Source: Muribaculaceae bacterium (GTDB lineage: Bacteria; Bacteroidota; Bacteroidia; Bacteroidales; Muribaculaceae). From it: DNA of 64,000 bases. Below, one piece after another: positions 8,697-17,891 of the stretch. Location of the stretch: the NCBI GenBank assembly GCA_017619935.1, contig JAFZRJ010000037.1:1-64000 (forward strand). Reading direction: 5' to 3'. Position numbers and translations under genes: made by a program. Position 1 is the first letter of the stretch, and each line of letters begins with the position of its first letter. The notes beneath the pieces were generated by a model. The model was given only the letters and a program-made list of their open reading frames with translations, ran no database searches and was not told the DNA's origin.

Positions 8697-9701
8697 TTAT
8701 TTCCTACGCATCAGGAATTTGTGTATTTTTTTCGCCAACGGCAACAAGAACGATAGATGAGCGATCAGGTAAAGCGCCGTTTTATTGAAAAACGACACGG
8801 TGTTGTTCGCCATCAGACGCTTCTCTGCGAGAACTTGGTAATGTTTGAATTCAGCTTCTTTCTCCTTGTCACCTGCACGGCGGGCTTTATCTATGCCCAA
8901 AACGGTCCTACGCATCAACGTGTTCAGCACATATCCCTGCTCACGTTCGGTGAGCTCGTCAAAATAGTCTAAATAGTTCCAATTGGCCAAAAACGTCTTG
9001 TGGGACAAGTGTAATGCTGCAATATCGTCATGGGCAGAAGTAAGTGAACCGTTACGGGCGCACCAATTATACAGCACATGGTTGACGAGCCCCAGACGTT
9101 GACATCGGAGTGACACCCGGAAGTTGAAGTCACTATCTTCGCCAGGTTGCAACCCTGGAACATAATTAATATCTCCGATAATCTCACGAGTGTATAGTTT
9201 GTTCCAAACCACATCCAACTGATGCTTCTGCGCAGGGGTCCCAAACCACAAATAGAAATATTGTTCACGGTCCACAACTAGGCATTCTATGGGCGGATTT
9301 GGCTCAAAAGGCGCGTCTTGCTGTGCTACTCGCTGAGGCAAACACGAAACCAAATCTGATTTTGTGGCAATGATTTGTTCGTGTAAAATGGCATACATGT
9401 CGGGATGAATATAATCGTCGCTGTCAACAAATCCGATGTATTTTCCTTGTGCTAGAGCCAAACCAGAGTTGCGAGCCTCCGACAATCCTTGGTTTGCCTG
9501 ATGGATGACTTGGAACTTATCATGGTTGGCCGCAAAACGGTCACATGCTTCTCCCGACCCGTCGGTGCTACCATCGTCCACAACGATGCATTCGTAATCG
9601 GTAAACGTCTGAGCGGCAATGCTCTCCAAACATAGTGTGACATACTTGGCCACATTATAAACAGGAACGATGATAGAGATTTCTGGTTTAACTTTGTTCA
9701 T
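8697..9701 (-). CDS. GT2 family glycosyltransferase
   Basis: About 335 residues from the ATG at 9701 (MNKVKPE), preferred because an earlier in-frame ATG overlaps the ACP gene. The GT-A fold signature begins at once (ISIIVPVYNV), with VVDDGSTDGS and the metal-binding DSDD in GFVDSDDY. The C-terminus ends with a hydrophobic stretch and basic residues (LIAHLSFLLPLAKKIHKFL), suggesting peripheral membrane contact. It probably adds one sugar to a lipid-linked glycan; donor and acceptor are unknown. It shares its domain plan and many phrases (AxGKYIGFVD, HPDMY) with the GT2 gene at 16899-17891, so the two look like paralogues. Confidence 0.9.
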   Translation of the reverse strand: MNKVKPEISIIVPVYNVAKYVTLCLESIAAQTFTDYECIVVDDGSTDGSGEACDRFAANHDKFQVIHQANQGLSEARNSGLALAQGKYIGFVDSDDYIHPDMYAILHEQIIATKSDLVSCLPQRVAQQDAPFEPNPPIECLVVDREQYFYLWFGTPAQKHQLDVVWNKLYTREIIGDINYVPGLQPGEDSDFNFRVSLRCQRLGLVNHVLYNWCARNGSLTSAHDDIAALHLSHKTFLANWNYLDYFDELTEREQGYVLNTLMRRTVLGIDKARRAGDKEKEAEFKHYQVLAEKRLMANNTVSFFNKTALYLIAHLSFLLPLAKKIHKFLMRRK

Positions 9702-9721
9702 TATTAGTAACTGAGTTAAAT

Positions 9722-9940
9722 TCACGATTTTGAACAAATGACATCTCTCACGGCGTTGAAATCGCGCATTTGGGCGATTTCTTCGGGCTCAAATTCCACA
9801 TCAAATTCGTCCTCAAGATCGCTAATGAGGGTCAAGTGGTGCAGCGAGTCCCACTTTTCGCAATTGGACTGGCTGCACGATGTGTCTACAGTGGCATCGT
9901 CAAAGACCTCGCGCATAATTTCTAAAATTCTGTCTTCCAT
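9722..9940 (-). CDS. Acyl carrier protein (partner of the FkbH-like enzyme)
   Basis: 72 residues from the ATG at 9940, two bases after the FkbH stop; the codon at 9946 is TTG and overlaps that stop, so I reject it. The phosphopantetheine site is the Ser in KWDSLHHL, in the DSL context usual for ACPs, followed by an acidic helix (DLEDEFDVEF). It would carry an acyl or glyceryl thioester for the enzymes encoded just upstream. FkbH-like proteins commonly sit next to a dedicated ACP. Confidence 0.85.
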   Translation of the reverse strand: MEDRILEIMREVFDDATVDTSCSQSNCEKWDSLHHLTLISDLEDEFDVEFEPEEIAQMRDFNAVRDVICSKS

Positions 9941-9942
9941 TT

Positions 9943-11532
9943 TCAATCAATTTTAATTAAATAATAGTCTTTATTTTCCCTGTAATCCGCCAACTGTAGC
10001 TGATAATGCTTGATGTCATCCACCACACCGGTGACAGTGAAACCCATTCGGTCGTAAAAATCCTCGACTTGAGCATTTTTGGCGGTTTTTATGTAAGAAG
10101 CCTTGACGGTTTTAACGCCATCATCAGCCAGCAGATTCAAAATCGTATTGATAAAGGCCGTTTCTATTCCCTTGCCCAGGATGCGACAACTCAGTAACAA
10201 CGAGTCAATCTCAATGGTTGTGGCATCCATCGGGCGCAGAATGATTTCACCAGTAATGCCATTATCGCCGAAACGGTCGCTCACACTTACGCAATAGATT
10301 CTGCAACCATCGGCAAGCATCTGACGGAGGTCACTTTCGACATAACGCTTTGTCGTGAGATTGAACTGGTTGGTCTTTTGAGTCATCTGTGCCAATCGCG
10401 ACAGATTGAACTTGTCGACCGACATGATGTGCAGGCTCATTTCCAGTGAACGCAGATAGTCATCCATATCGGTAAATGAAGCTTGCGCCGCACGACGCTG
10501 CGCATTCTGCTTATATTGTTCCGTCTTCTTCATGTCTTCGCTCGTGACCGAATACACTTGGAAATAATGCTCAACCAAAGACTTAAAGAACGACATTAAT
10601 TCATAGGGACGTTGAGGGAACTCTGGCACTTCAACCATAGGTAAAAGTTGCCTTACCAATTCCCGTTCAGTAGGGTTGTCATCAACGAACACCATGCTAT
10701 CAAGACCGATATTCAGTTCGCTCGCCAGTTCCTGTATGTTGGTGGCCTTGTCTTGCCAATTGATTCGGAAAGCCGCAAAATGTTCTTTCTTAAGCACCAT
10801 ATACGGATTTCGCTGCCATGCGTCAAAGACATCTGCTTCATTGTTCTTACTGCATACAGCCAAAATGACACCATTTTTGCCGAGTTCCAACAGAGCGGCC
10901 TGCCAATAAGTAAAGGCCTTGCCAGGATAGTCGCCACCAAGTTGGATGCCCGCAGGTCCGTCCTCGCCCAGGATGCCCCCCCATAAGGTATTATCCAGGT
11001 CCAGCACAAGGCATTTTTTGCGCTTGAGCGCCAACTCGCGCTCAATATGCTCCCACCAGATTTTAAAATCTTTGGCGAGTTTGGGATTAAGCACAGTTTG
11101 GGAGATGAAATAGAATTTCCAGTTGAAGAGTTGATCGGCGCTGTATTGCAAAGTGAACTCGCTCAAATCCACCACCTTGACGTTGGGCCGCACTTTCGAC
11201 AGCTCAATGGCCTTTCGGTTGAAACCATCAATGGAAATCCGCACCTGAAGGCTGTCGCCAGTGAGGCGCAAAGTGAACAGCGACTCAAGCGTAAAGACAA
11301 TGAAAGGTTTGGCCGGATTGATGGAGGTGGCAACCAGTTCCAGTTTCTCGGCAAAGCTATTGATCTCCCGCGACAACAAACGACTGTCGCTATTTACCGG
11401 CATTTGATAAAACCAAATGTAGTTCTCAGCTTCGGCGGGAACTAGTGTGATGTCGTCATAGCCTGAATAGGCGCAGTTTTTATCTCCAAAAAACTGTTCT
11501 ATAGTCTGATTTCTGAAAATGAAGTATTTCAT
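9943..11532 (-). CDS. FkbH-like HAD-IIIC protein with C-terminal GNAT domain
   Basis: 529 residues from the ATG at 11532 (MKYFIFRNQ), which overlaps the upstream VOC stop as ATGA. The N-terminal third is typical of long FkbH-like proteins. The HAD core carries VLDLDNTLWGG (DxDxT) and a later VDDNPTER; the last 150 residues look like a GNAT acyltransferase (ILGKGIETAFINTILNLL). Characterised FkbH proteins take a glyceryl unit from 1,3-bisphosphoglycerate, dephosphorylate it and load it on an ACP; others in sugar clusters are uncharacterised. With an ACP two bases downstream and KAS III genes upstream, loading of a small hydroxyacyl group is the likely job, but the substrate is inference. Confidence 0.85.
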   Translation of the reverse strand: MKYFIFRNQTIEQFFGDKNCAYSGYDDITLVPAEAENYIWFYQMPVNSDSRLLSREINSFAEKLELVATSINPAKPFIVFTLESLFTLRLTGDSLQVRISIDGFNRKAIELSKVRPNVKVVDLSEFTLQYSADQLFNWKFYFISQTVLNPKLAKDFKIWWEHIERELALKRKKCLVLDLDNTLWGGILGEDGPAGIQLGGDYPGKAFTYWQAALLELGKNGVILAVCSKNNEADVFDAWQRNPYMVLKKEHFAAFRINWQDKATNIQELASELNIGLDSMVFVDDNPTERELVRQLLPMVEVPEFPQRPYELMSFFKSLVEHYFQVYSVTSEDMKKTEQYKQNAQRRAAQASFTDMDDYLRSLEMSLHIMSVDKFNLSRLAQMTQKTNQFNLTTKRYVESDLRQMLADGCRIYCVSVSDRFGDNGITGEIILRPMDATTIEIDSLLLSCRILGKGIETAFINTILNLLADDGVKTVKASYIKTAKNAQVEDFYDRMGFTVTGVVDDIKHYQLQLADYRENKDYYLIKID

Positions 11533-11933
11533 TTCTCTACTAATTCGATTAATCCCACCTCTTTCTTGAAAAGGAAACACACAAGCCTACTGCCGATGGC
11601 GCAAGCGGGCTGCGGCTTGCTCAGTGCCATGAAATGCTGCTCTCGCAATTCCTCGATTGTGGAGGCAATGTCATCAACCTCATAACAAAAATGATAAGGA
11701 GTAACACCCGACACCTCCAACGTACGATGGATAGGACTTGACTCATCCACTGGTGCCAACAACTCAATTTGCGGCATGCAAGACTTGTTAAGAAAGCAAA
11801 TCTTGACATTCTGTATGGGGTCAATGACAGTTTCAGTAGCCTCATACCCCAATGCAAGGTAGAAAGGTTTAGTCAATTCAATATCATGACACGCCACACC
11901 CACGTGATGAAAGCTCAATTTGTTATCCATCAT
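11529..11933 (-). CDS. VOC-superfamily protein (glyoxalase / methylmalonyl-CoA epimerase-like)
   Basis: 134 residues from the ATG at 11933, which shares bases with the upstream KAS III stop (TGATG); a second ATG follows at 11930. It has the paired beta-alpha-beta-beta-beta modules of the VOC fold: FHHVGVACHDIELT opens the first and PYHFCYEVDDI the second, with candidate metal ligands His (HHVG), Glu (QIELL), His (YHFCY) and Glu (GLIELVE). It most resembles methylmalonyl-CoA epimerase-type proteins. Here it is embedded in an acyl-assembly cluster, so an acyl-ACP or acyl-CoA epimerase or lyase role is plausible. Confidence 0.75.
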   Translation of the reverse strand: MMDNKLSFHHVGVACHDIELTKPFYLALGYEATETVIDPIQNVKICFLNKSCMPQIELLAPVDESSPIHRTLEVSGVTPYHFCYEVDDIASTIEELREQHFMALSKPQPACAIGSRLVCFLFKKEVGLIELVEK

Positions 11934-12982
11934 CAATATTCAATAACCGGTGAAATTTTACAATTCTTGAATTCCACTAGCGCAGTGCCCCAACTGAGGC
12001 CAGCACCGAAACCACACATCACCACTTTTGTCACATCTTGCAACTTGTCGTGCAGTTCACTGACAATAGTCAGTGGCACCGAAGCTGAACTGGTATTTCC
12101 ATACTTTTGAATGCAGTATGGCACCTGTTCAAGAGGATATTTTAGTTTGCTGACAAAGAAATCGGTCATGAACTTGTTACTTTGGTGAAACACCAGATAG
12201 TTGATGTCGTCCAAAGTCAAGTTCGACACCTTAAGGATTTCTTTCACCCCTCGTGGAACACGGCTTATCGCGAAATTAAATACATCCATGCCATCCATAT
12301 ATACCTCAAGTTCATTACGGATGTTACCTTCTTCTTGTTCTTTTTCAACAAGCGAATCAATAGTAATAGGATTTCTCATACCGGCATGAATCTTTACGGC
12401 ATCTTCGCCGCTGCCGTCGGTGTTAAGGATAAAAGTTGATGTTCCGAAATCTCCTCTCTCAACGAGGGTGGCGGTGGCAGCATCGCCATAGAGCGGCCAA
12501 TCTACCTTGTCACGCCGATTCACAATTTTAGAAAACGTTTCTCCGTCTAGCAACAAAACACGATTCACTCCCTCCATCGAAGCGTAGGCCATCGCTGTAC
12601 TTAAAGCAAAGACATAACCTGAGCATCCCAAAGTCAAATCTATGCAAGCTGTAGTTTTAGCCAATCCCAATCGATGTTGTAAAATGCACGATGTGGCGGG
12701 TATGCGGTAATCACTTGTCTGGCTCATGAACAACAGCACATCGATAGACTCGGGGTCAATCTGATTGTCATCCAACAATTTACGTGCCGCTTTGTATGCC
12801 AAGTCGCTTGCTGTGACACCATCATCGGCGATGCGCCGCTCCTCAATACCAATGCTTTGAATGGTCTTCTCGATTTCCTCGTCAGGGATCAGATAACCCA
12901 AGTCGCGGTTATATGCCACTTTCGACGGCACACAAGCCGACATTGCTGTAATACCCACACCATGGAACTTTATTGTAGCCAT
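11933..12982 (-). CDS. 3-oxoacyl-ACP synthase III (KAS III), copy 1
   Basis: 349 residues, FabH-type thiolase fold. The catalytic Cys is in GCSGYVFAL, the His in VFHQSNKFM and the Asn in YGNTSSASVPL, so the Cys-His-Asn triad is intact. KAS III enzymes condense an acyl-CoA or acyl-ACP starter with malonyl-ACP or another nucleophile. Its stop overlaps the VOC start. A second KAS III lies two genes upstream with the same triad but a diverged active-site neighbourhood. A housekeeping FabH would normally sit in a lipid-synthesis locus, so this copy probably serves the glycan cluster. Confidence 0.9.
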   Translation of the reverse strand: MATIKFHGVGITAMSACVPSKVAYNRDLGYLIPDEEIEKTIQSIGIEERRIADDGVTASDLAYKAARKLLDDNQIDPESIDVLLFMSQTSDYRIPATSCILQHRLGLAKTTACIDLTLGCSGYVFALSTAMAYASMEGVNRVLLLDGETFSKIVNRRDKVDWPLYGDAATATLVERGDFGTSTFILNTDGSGEDAVKIHAGMRNPITIDSLVEKEQEEGNIRNELEVYMDGMDVFNFAISRVPRGVKEILKVSNLTLDDINYLVFHQSNKFMTDFFVSKLKYPLEQVPYCIQKYGNTSSASVPLTIVSELHDKLQDVTKVVMCGFGAGLSWGTALVEFKNCKISPVIEY

Positions 12983-13002
12983 AGATTCAAAACAATTGTT
13001 TA

Positions 13003-13770
13003 TCAGTGTATAACCGACATACCACCATCAATAATAAGAGATGCGCCAGTAATGAAAGAGGATGCGTCTGAAAGTAGAAAGGCCAACGGCCGAGCCACCT
13101 CTTCAGGTTCTCCATAACGCTTTAGCAGGTAATGAGTGTCAATGTCCCGCTGAAAATCCGTTTCATCCAGTGCACCATCGGGCGTTGTCATGGGAGTATG
13201 TATCATTCCCGGACAGACGGCATTGACACGGATTTTTCGACTTGCGAAATCCACTGCACACGACTTTGCAAAAGCGTTGATTGCGACCTTTGACATATCG
13301 TAAATGGAATTACCTGTGACATGGGTAGTTACACCGCCGATTGAAGATGTGAATACGTAAGATGCCCCTTTATTCAGTTTCTTTTTCTTGAAAAGATTCT
13401 TCGCTAACATCACATGGGAGTAAAGATTGACATTCATTGTCTCTGCCAAATCATGCTCATTAATAAATTTGATGGGAGTGAACTTCGATAAAATGCCGGC
13501 ATTACTTACTACACCATCAAGCGAATCGACTTGTTCTACCAGTTTTTGTATTTCCTCATTAATTGAAATATCTGCTATAATCATTTGATGAATTTGGCCT
13601 TGAGATGTATCAAGCTCATTCAAGACTTCATTTAAACGGATTTCATTGCGTGCTGAGATAATCACATTTGCACCAAGAAGCGCACATTCAATGGCTGTCG
13701 CACGCCCGATGCCCGACGAAGCGCCAGTAACGAGAACCGTCTTATCTTTCAGTGAAAAGGGATTATACAT
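13003..13770 (-). CDS. SDR-family oxidoreductase (FabG-like ketoreductase)
   Basis: 255 residues. Classical SDR: NAD(P) loop TGASSGIG at residues 15-22, SNAG motif, a Ser in TSSIGG, catalytic YDMSK, and a C-terminal ITGASLIIDGGMS. It sits between two KAS III genes, so reduction of a 3-oxoacyl-ACP to the 3-hydroxyacyl form is the likely reaction. Spacing to neighbours is 20 bp downstream and 6 bp upstream, consistent with one transcript. Confidence 0.85.
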   Translation of the reverse strand: MYNPFSLKDKTVLVTGASSGIGRATAIECALLGANVIISARNEIRLNEVLNELDTSQGQIHQMIIADISINEEIQKLVEQVDSLDGVVSNAGILSKFTPIKFINEHDLAETMNVNLYSHVMLAKNLFKKKKLNKGASYVFTSSIGGVTTHVTGNSIYDMSKVAINAFAKSCAVDFASRKIRVNAVCPGMIHTPMTTPDGALDETDFQRDIDTHYLLKRYGEPEEVARPLAFLLSDASSFITGASLIIDGGMSVIH

Positions 13771-13776
13771 AACGTT

Positions 13777-14835
13777 TTATATCATTTGGATTTCAGGAAT
13801 AATTAAATTTTCGGTCTCTATATAAGCAGCCGCCCACGCTAGCCCCGTACCGTAACCACACACGAGATTTTTTAATCGTTTGTTGCGGTAAAGTTCAGCA
13901 GCGAAAGTAGCCATTGTCAGCGGAATGCTTACACTGGTTGTGTTACCGTAATCTTTCAGACTGTAGGGAACTTTCTCTGCGGGGATTTTCAACCGTTTGG
14001 CAATATTGTCAACAATCATCTTGTTGGCTTGGTGAAGCACAAGCAAATCTACATCTTCAATAGAGATTTCAAAAGTTGAACAAAGCCGTTTTAATGCCTT
14101 AGGAACTTTTGAGATAGCAAACGAAAACACATCCATTGAATCCATTTTATAAGTTTCATCGCCTTGAGAAACACCTGCAAGCCAATCCAATTCAGCCTTC
14201 AATGATTCTAGCGTATAAGGATGCTTGTAACCGCCTTGAAGCCTCGCTATTGCTTTTCCTCCTTCGCTTTGTGTGCCGATGTTGAAAAACATCGATGGGG
14301 CGCCCTTGCAAAATTCCATCGCGGTAGCAGTCGCTCCGTCGCCAAACAAAGGTCGTTCTTCACGACTGGCAGCGCCCTTATCTTTTGAAACCGTATCGCC
14401 GTCGAGCAGCAAAGCCCGTTTGATGCTTCCGTTTGATATCATCGCAGCGACACTGCTCAATGTGGTCACCCATCCAGGACATCCATGATAGTAGTCAAGG
14501 CACATGGTACTTTCTGGAAGCCCCATGCGCTCATGCACAACAAAAGAAGTGGGATGATTTAGATAATCCGGATTTTGTGTAACCAGTGCCAGTAAATCGA
14601 CGCTCTCCTTTTCCCAACCCAAAGCGGTGAGCAACTGCTCTGCAGCATTGCAGCACAAATCGCTCACTACAATATCGACTGGTGCCACATGACGACGCTC
14701 TATGCCGATAGCTTCTATCACTTGTTGAGCTTCGCCAGGCGCGTAGAATGGAAGTGATGCATTTTCCTCCACATTTTGTGGCACACAAGCCGCTATGCCC
14801 CGTATTGAGACATTGTTAAACGACAGATAGGCCAT
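13777..14835 (-). CDS. 3-oxoacyl-ACP synthase III (KAS III), copy 2
   Basis: 352 residues. FabH-type with Cys in HGCPGWVTTL, His in VLHQANKMI and Asn in YGNTTSVSIPL. The start codon shares a base with the ACP stop (TAATG), which implies translational coupling. The proline after the catalytic Cys, in place of the usual small residue, and the preceding YYHG suggest a substrate different from copy 1. Together the two enzymes could perform successive condensations or use different starters. Confidence 0.9.
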   Translation of the reverse strand: MAYLSFNNVSIRGIAACVPQNVEENASLPFYAPGEAQQVIEAIGIERRHVAPVDIVVSDLCCNAAEQLLTALGWEKESVDLLALVTQNPDYLNHPTSFVVHERMGLPESTMCLDYYHGCPGWVTTLSSVAAMISNGSIKRALLLDGDTVSKDKGAASREERPLFGDGATATAMEFCKGAPSMFFNIGTQSEGGKAIARLQGGYKHPYTLESLKAELDWLAGVSQGDETYKMDSMDVFSFAISKVPKALKRLCSTFEISIEDVDLLVLHQANKMIVDNIAKRLKIPAEKVPYSLKDYGNTTSVSIPLTMATFAAELYRNKRLKNLVCGYGTGLAWAAAYIETENLIIPEIQMI

Positions 14836-15065
14836 TACATTTTTTCAGTGACGATGTTGAACAGATCCTGTATGGTATTGGATTTGCGGATATCATCGCC
14901 CTTAAGCGTGACATCATACTCCTCATCGACCATCGCAATTAATGACAAAGCTATCAGTGAGCCCCATTCATCCAGAGTCTTGAACTCGGTGTCGGGAGAA
15001 AAAACACTTGCTTCAGTTTCTTCAAACTGGTCGGCAAAATTGGCAATAAAATCTTCAATAGTCAT
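14835..15065 (-). CDS. Acyl carrier protein (partner of KAS III copy 2)
   Basis: 76 residues, acidic four-helix ACP. The likely phosphopantetheine Ser is in EWGSLIALSLI, a GSL rather than DSL context. It is translationally coupled to the KAS III gene. The 90 bp between it and the acyltransferase holds a small inverted repeat (CTCGTT at 15130-15135 with AACGAG at 15141-15146) and nothing else. Confidence 0.85.
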   Translation of the reverse strand: MTIEDFIANFADQFEETEASVFSPDTEFKTLDEWGSLIALSLIAMVDEEYDVTLKGDDIRKSNTIQDLFNIVTEKM

Positions 15066-15155
15066 AATTTTATATTTTTTACAGAGTATTTATTTGTTTG
15101 TCAACTACTTAACCTTGTAGGGTAAAAGGCTCGTTCGGCCAACGAGAGTTGATGT

Positions 15156-15806
15156 TTAGTACTTAAACAATTTGGCCGGATTGCCCATATAAACACACCC
15201 GTCTTTAGGCTTGGTGAGCAACATGCTTCCTGGGCTAAGCCTTACAAGGTTGCCAATCTTCAGCCCCTGGATTACAAACGAGCAGGCACCGAATAGGTTC
15301 TCATTTTCGATAGTTACACAACCCGAGATGCGGGTATTGGGCATGAAGACATTATAATCTTGAGCAACAGCATCGTGACCGAAAACCACATCCCCATTAA
15401 GCACATTGAAATCACCAATTGTTACATCACAAGAGAGAAAACAATTTTTTTGAATGATGTTTCCGCGCCCAATTCGGAATGTTTGTTCATCAGCAATGAC
15501 AAATGTAGGATCTATCACATTTGGAAATTCTATATTTGGATTATTTATTGACACTGCAATCTGCTTAAGAGTTTGCGGATGTCCAATGGCGATGGTTACG
15601 TTGAGCGGCTTGGGCCAAGCGTTCAATTCTCTCATTCCACCCAGCACAGGCCCGTAGTGTGAAATGGGTGTGCCAGTAAGTTTGCTGTCATCAAAAAAGC
15701 CAATCAGCCGCCATCGTGGCTCGGACTGGGATTTGTTGATGCGGTCAATGAGGCAAGCCACCTCTTTGCCGAAACCTCCGGCACCATATATTGCAATATC
15801 TTTCAT
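15156..15806 (-). CDS. PglD/NeuD-like sugar acyltransferase
   Basis: 216 residues. An N-terminal Rossmann-like substrate domain (IAIYGAGGFGKEV) is followed by a left-handed beta-helix of hexapeptide repeats (for example GRGNIIQ, DVTIGDFNVLNGDV) and ends GNPAKLFKY. PglD/NeuD enzymes move an acetyl group from acetyl-CoA to an amino or hydroxyl group of a nucleotide sugar. Sitting directly upstream of an ACP/KAS III/SDR set, it may transfer the acyl group made by that set rather than acetate; this is inference. Its start overlaps the GT2 stop as ATGA. Confidence 0.85.
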   Translation of the reverse strand: MKDIAIYGAGGFGKEVACLIDRINKSQSEPRWRLIGFFDDSKLTGTPISHYGPVLGGMRELNAWPKPLNVTIAIGHPQTLKQIAVSINNPNIEFPNVIDPTFVIADEQTFRIGRGNIIQKNCFLSCDVTIGDFNVLNGDVVFGHDAVAQDYNVFMPNTRISGCVTIENENLFGACSFVIQGLKIGNLVRLSPGSMLLTKPKDGCVYMGNPAKLFKY

Positions 15807-16780
15807 GTGAAAAAGGCTTTGATTCTACTAATGAAAGTCTTATGTCTGGGAAAGTGTGCCACCCACCAAAAGGCTGCTTTCTCGCGCAAGGGGGCATCAC
15901 TCCTGATGTAGTCGTTCCATGTGAGTTTGTAAAACTCGTTCAACTTCTCGTACCATACCTTTTTGTTTTTGTCGTTGCTGAGATTGTCGAAACCTGAAGT
16001 CGCCATCACGTAGGCCCTGTAAAGGAAACTGGCATAATGTTCGGGATGCTTGCCGCCAATATATCTGTTCCAGTCCATAAAAAGAGTGTCAAATTTTTGT
16101 ATGGTCAATTCAGAACGGTTGGTGCGGGATTGAGACAATTCGCGCTGAATCCAATAATAGGTGGTGTCATTGAGATGAATGAATTTTGAAGCGTTAAGCC
16201 ATATCTGCAACGTTAGGTGCAGGTCGTTGATTTTTGTCACATCCCAATCAATCGTTTCCAACAACTCGCGGCGGAGAAGTTTGTTCCATAAGGTGAAATT
16301 TCCACTCCTTAGCATTTTCTCCATGGAGGCGCGTTGGTCGGCCAACTCATAATTAGGTTGGTCTATGGGGATGAAGTTGATTTCCTCATCTTGATAAATG
16401 GCAACCAAAACGCCCATCACCACTTGGCAGTCGGGATGTTCGCTGAGCAGTGCGTGTTGAATCTCAATGGCCTGCGGGTGGAGCAAGTCATCGGGGTCGG
16501 CATTAAATACCAATTGGCCAGTGCAGTGGCGAAAACCTGTCTCACGAGCCTTGTTGATGGTTTTGTTTGTGTCGTGACGCACCACATGGAAGCGATTGTC
16601 CATTTGCGCCCATTTATCGCAAATGGCGGCTGAATTGTCGGTGCTCCCATCATCCACAAGAATCACCTCAATGTTGGTATATGTTTGTTTCCTGATGCTC
16701 TCCAAGAATTGCTCTAAAGCACCAGGATAACGCGATTCTATATTATAAACGCCTGCAAATATAGAAACTAAATCGTTCAT
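15803..16780 (-). CDS. GT2 family glycosyltransferase
   Basis: About 325 residues from the ATG at 16780 (MNDLVSIFAGVYN); an upstream in-frame ATG at 16804 is less likely because the GT-A strand would not start near the N-terminus. Motifs: LVDDGSTDNS, and NADPDD as the metal-binding DxD region. It overlaps the acyltransferase by four bases. The insertion GALEQF before SIRKQTY sets it apart from the two other GT2 genes in this operon. The role is probably transfer of one sugar during repeat-unit assembly. Confidence 0.88.
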   Translation of the reverse strand: MNDLVSIFAGVYNIESRYPGALEQFLESIRKQTYTNIEVILVDDGSTDNSAAICDKWAQMDNRFHVVRHDTNKTINKARETGFRHCTGQLVFNADPDDLLHPQAIEIQHALLSEHPDCQVVMGVLVAIYQDEEINFIPIDQPNYELADQRASMEKMLRSGNFTLWNKLLRRELLETIDWDVTKINDLHLTLQIWLNASKFIHLNDTTYYWIQRELSQSRTNRSELTIQKFDTLFMDWNRYIGGKHPEHYASFLYRAYVMATSGFDNLSNDKNKKVWYEKLNEFYKLTWNDYIRSDAPLREKAAFWWVAHFPRHKTFISRIKAFFT

Positions 16781-16898
16781 AAATATATTGTTAATTATTC
16801 TCATTAAATGCTTTCATCGTGGCTTCACCATCTTGAAAAACGTCGGTTCGATTGATAATCTTTTCAATGATTACAATATAATAACGATTCCTGTCTAT

Positions 16899-17891
16899 TT
16901 AGCGTCTTATTCGTTGTAACAACAAGTACAATTTGTAAACAACCGGAAAACGCAACAAGAGTAATAGCTGACACTTATCTCTTGTTGGAATGGTGCGGTT
17001 TGAGCGAAACAATGGTTCGGCAACCGACCTAATATGCTTCAGTGACTCCAGCGTGCTCGTGTCGTGGGCTTTGGTTGCGACTTCGCGACAGGAAATCACG
17101 TTTTGAATGATTTTTGTGTACAGATAACCCTTCTCTTTCTCGGTCATAGAGTTAAATTCGGTATAATCTAGAAAGGCAAAAATCCTGAGAAGATTGGTAT
17201 GCTTTTCAACAACCGCATCCGGTCGACCATTCTTGCGAGTAACCGATCCGTCACGAAGAATCCAGTGGTATAACACCTGGTTCAGTACGGCGCATTTACG
17301 GATTCGGAGACAATATTTAAAATTGAAATCCTGATCTTGCCCGGGGACAAAATTTGCCACCCGCAAGTCGCCTATGAGTTCACGAGAGTAAAGTTTATTC
17401 CAAAACATCCACATGACGGCAGACCGCGACTTGACATACCAGTACTCAAAAGTCTGCTCCCGGTTTAACTCTCGACATTCCATTGGAGGTTGTTCGGGAA
17501 AAACAGTGTCCTGATTGTAGTCGCAGACATATTGTGACACGACCCAATCGGACTGTGTTTTTTTAATCCATTCGACCATAACGAGATACATGTCGGGGTG
17601 GATACAATCGTCGGCATCAACAAAACCGATGTACTTCCCCCTTGCCACATCAAGAGCCACGTTGCGTGCGGTGGGATGACCCATGTTTTCCTGATGAATC
17701 ACCCGAAAACGCCCATCTTCGGCCGCATAAGCATCACATACTTCACCCGACTTATCACTGGAACCGTCATCAACGAGTATACACTCAAAGTCGGTAAACG
17801 TCTGCCGACGGATACTGTCCAATGCTCGTTTTAATATAGTTTCCGCATTATAGACAGGCACTATAATAGTAATCTCAGGTGTCATTTCCAT
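16899..17891 (-). CDS. GT2 family glycosyltransferase, first gene of the operon
   Basis: 330 residues (328 from the ATG two codons in). GT-A motifs: ITIIVPVYNA, LVDDGSSDKS, and VDADD. It is closely similar in plan and wording to the GT2 at 8697-9701 (RKYIGFVD-type stretch, HPDMYL, then a YWY/LWF block before NKLYSRELIGD), pointing to duplication within the cluster. The 118 bp to the next gene contains no feature I can name. It starts the minus-strand operon that runs to 7568. Confidence 0.9.
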   Translation of the reverse strand: MEMTPEITIIVPVYNAETILKRALDSIRRQTFTDFECILVDDGSSDKSGEVCDAYAAEDGRFRVIHQENMGHPTARNVALDVARGKYIGFVDADDCIHPDMYLVMVEWIKKTQSDWVVSQYVCDYNQDTVFPEQPPMECRELNREQTFEYWYVKSRSAVMWMFWNKLYSRELIGDLRVANFVPGQDQDFNFKYCLRIRKCAVLNQVLYHWILRDGSVTRKNGRPDAVVEKHTNLLRIFAFLDYTEFNSMTEKEKGYLYTKIIQNVISCREVATKAHDTSTLESLKHIRSVAEPLFRSNRTIPTRDKCQLLLLLRFPVVYKLYLLLQRIRR

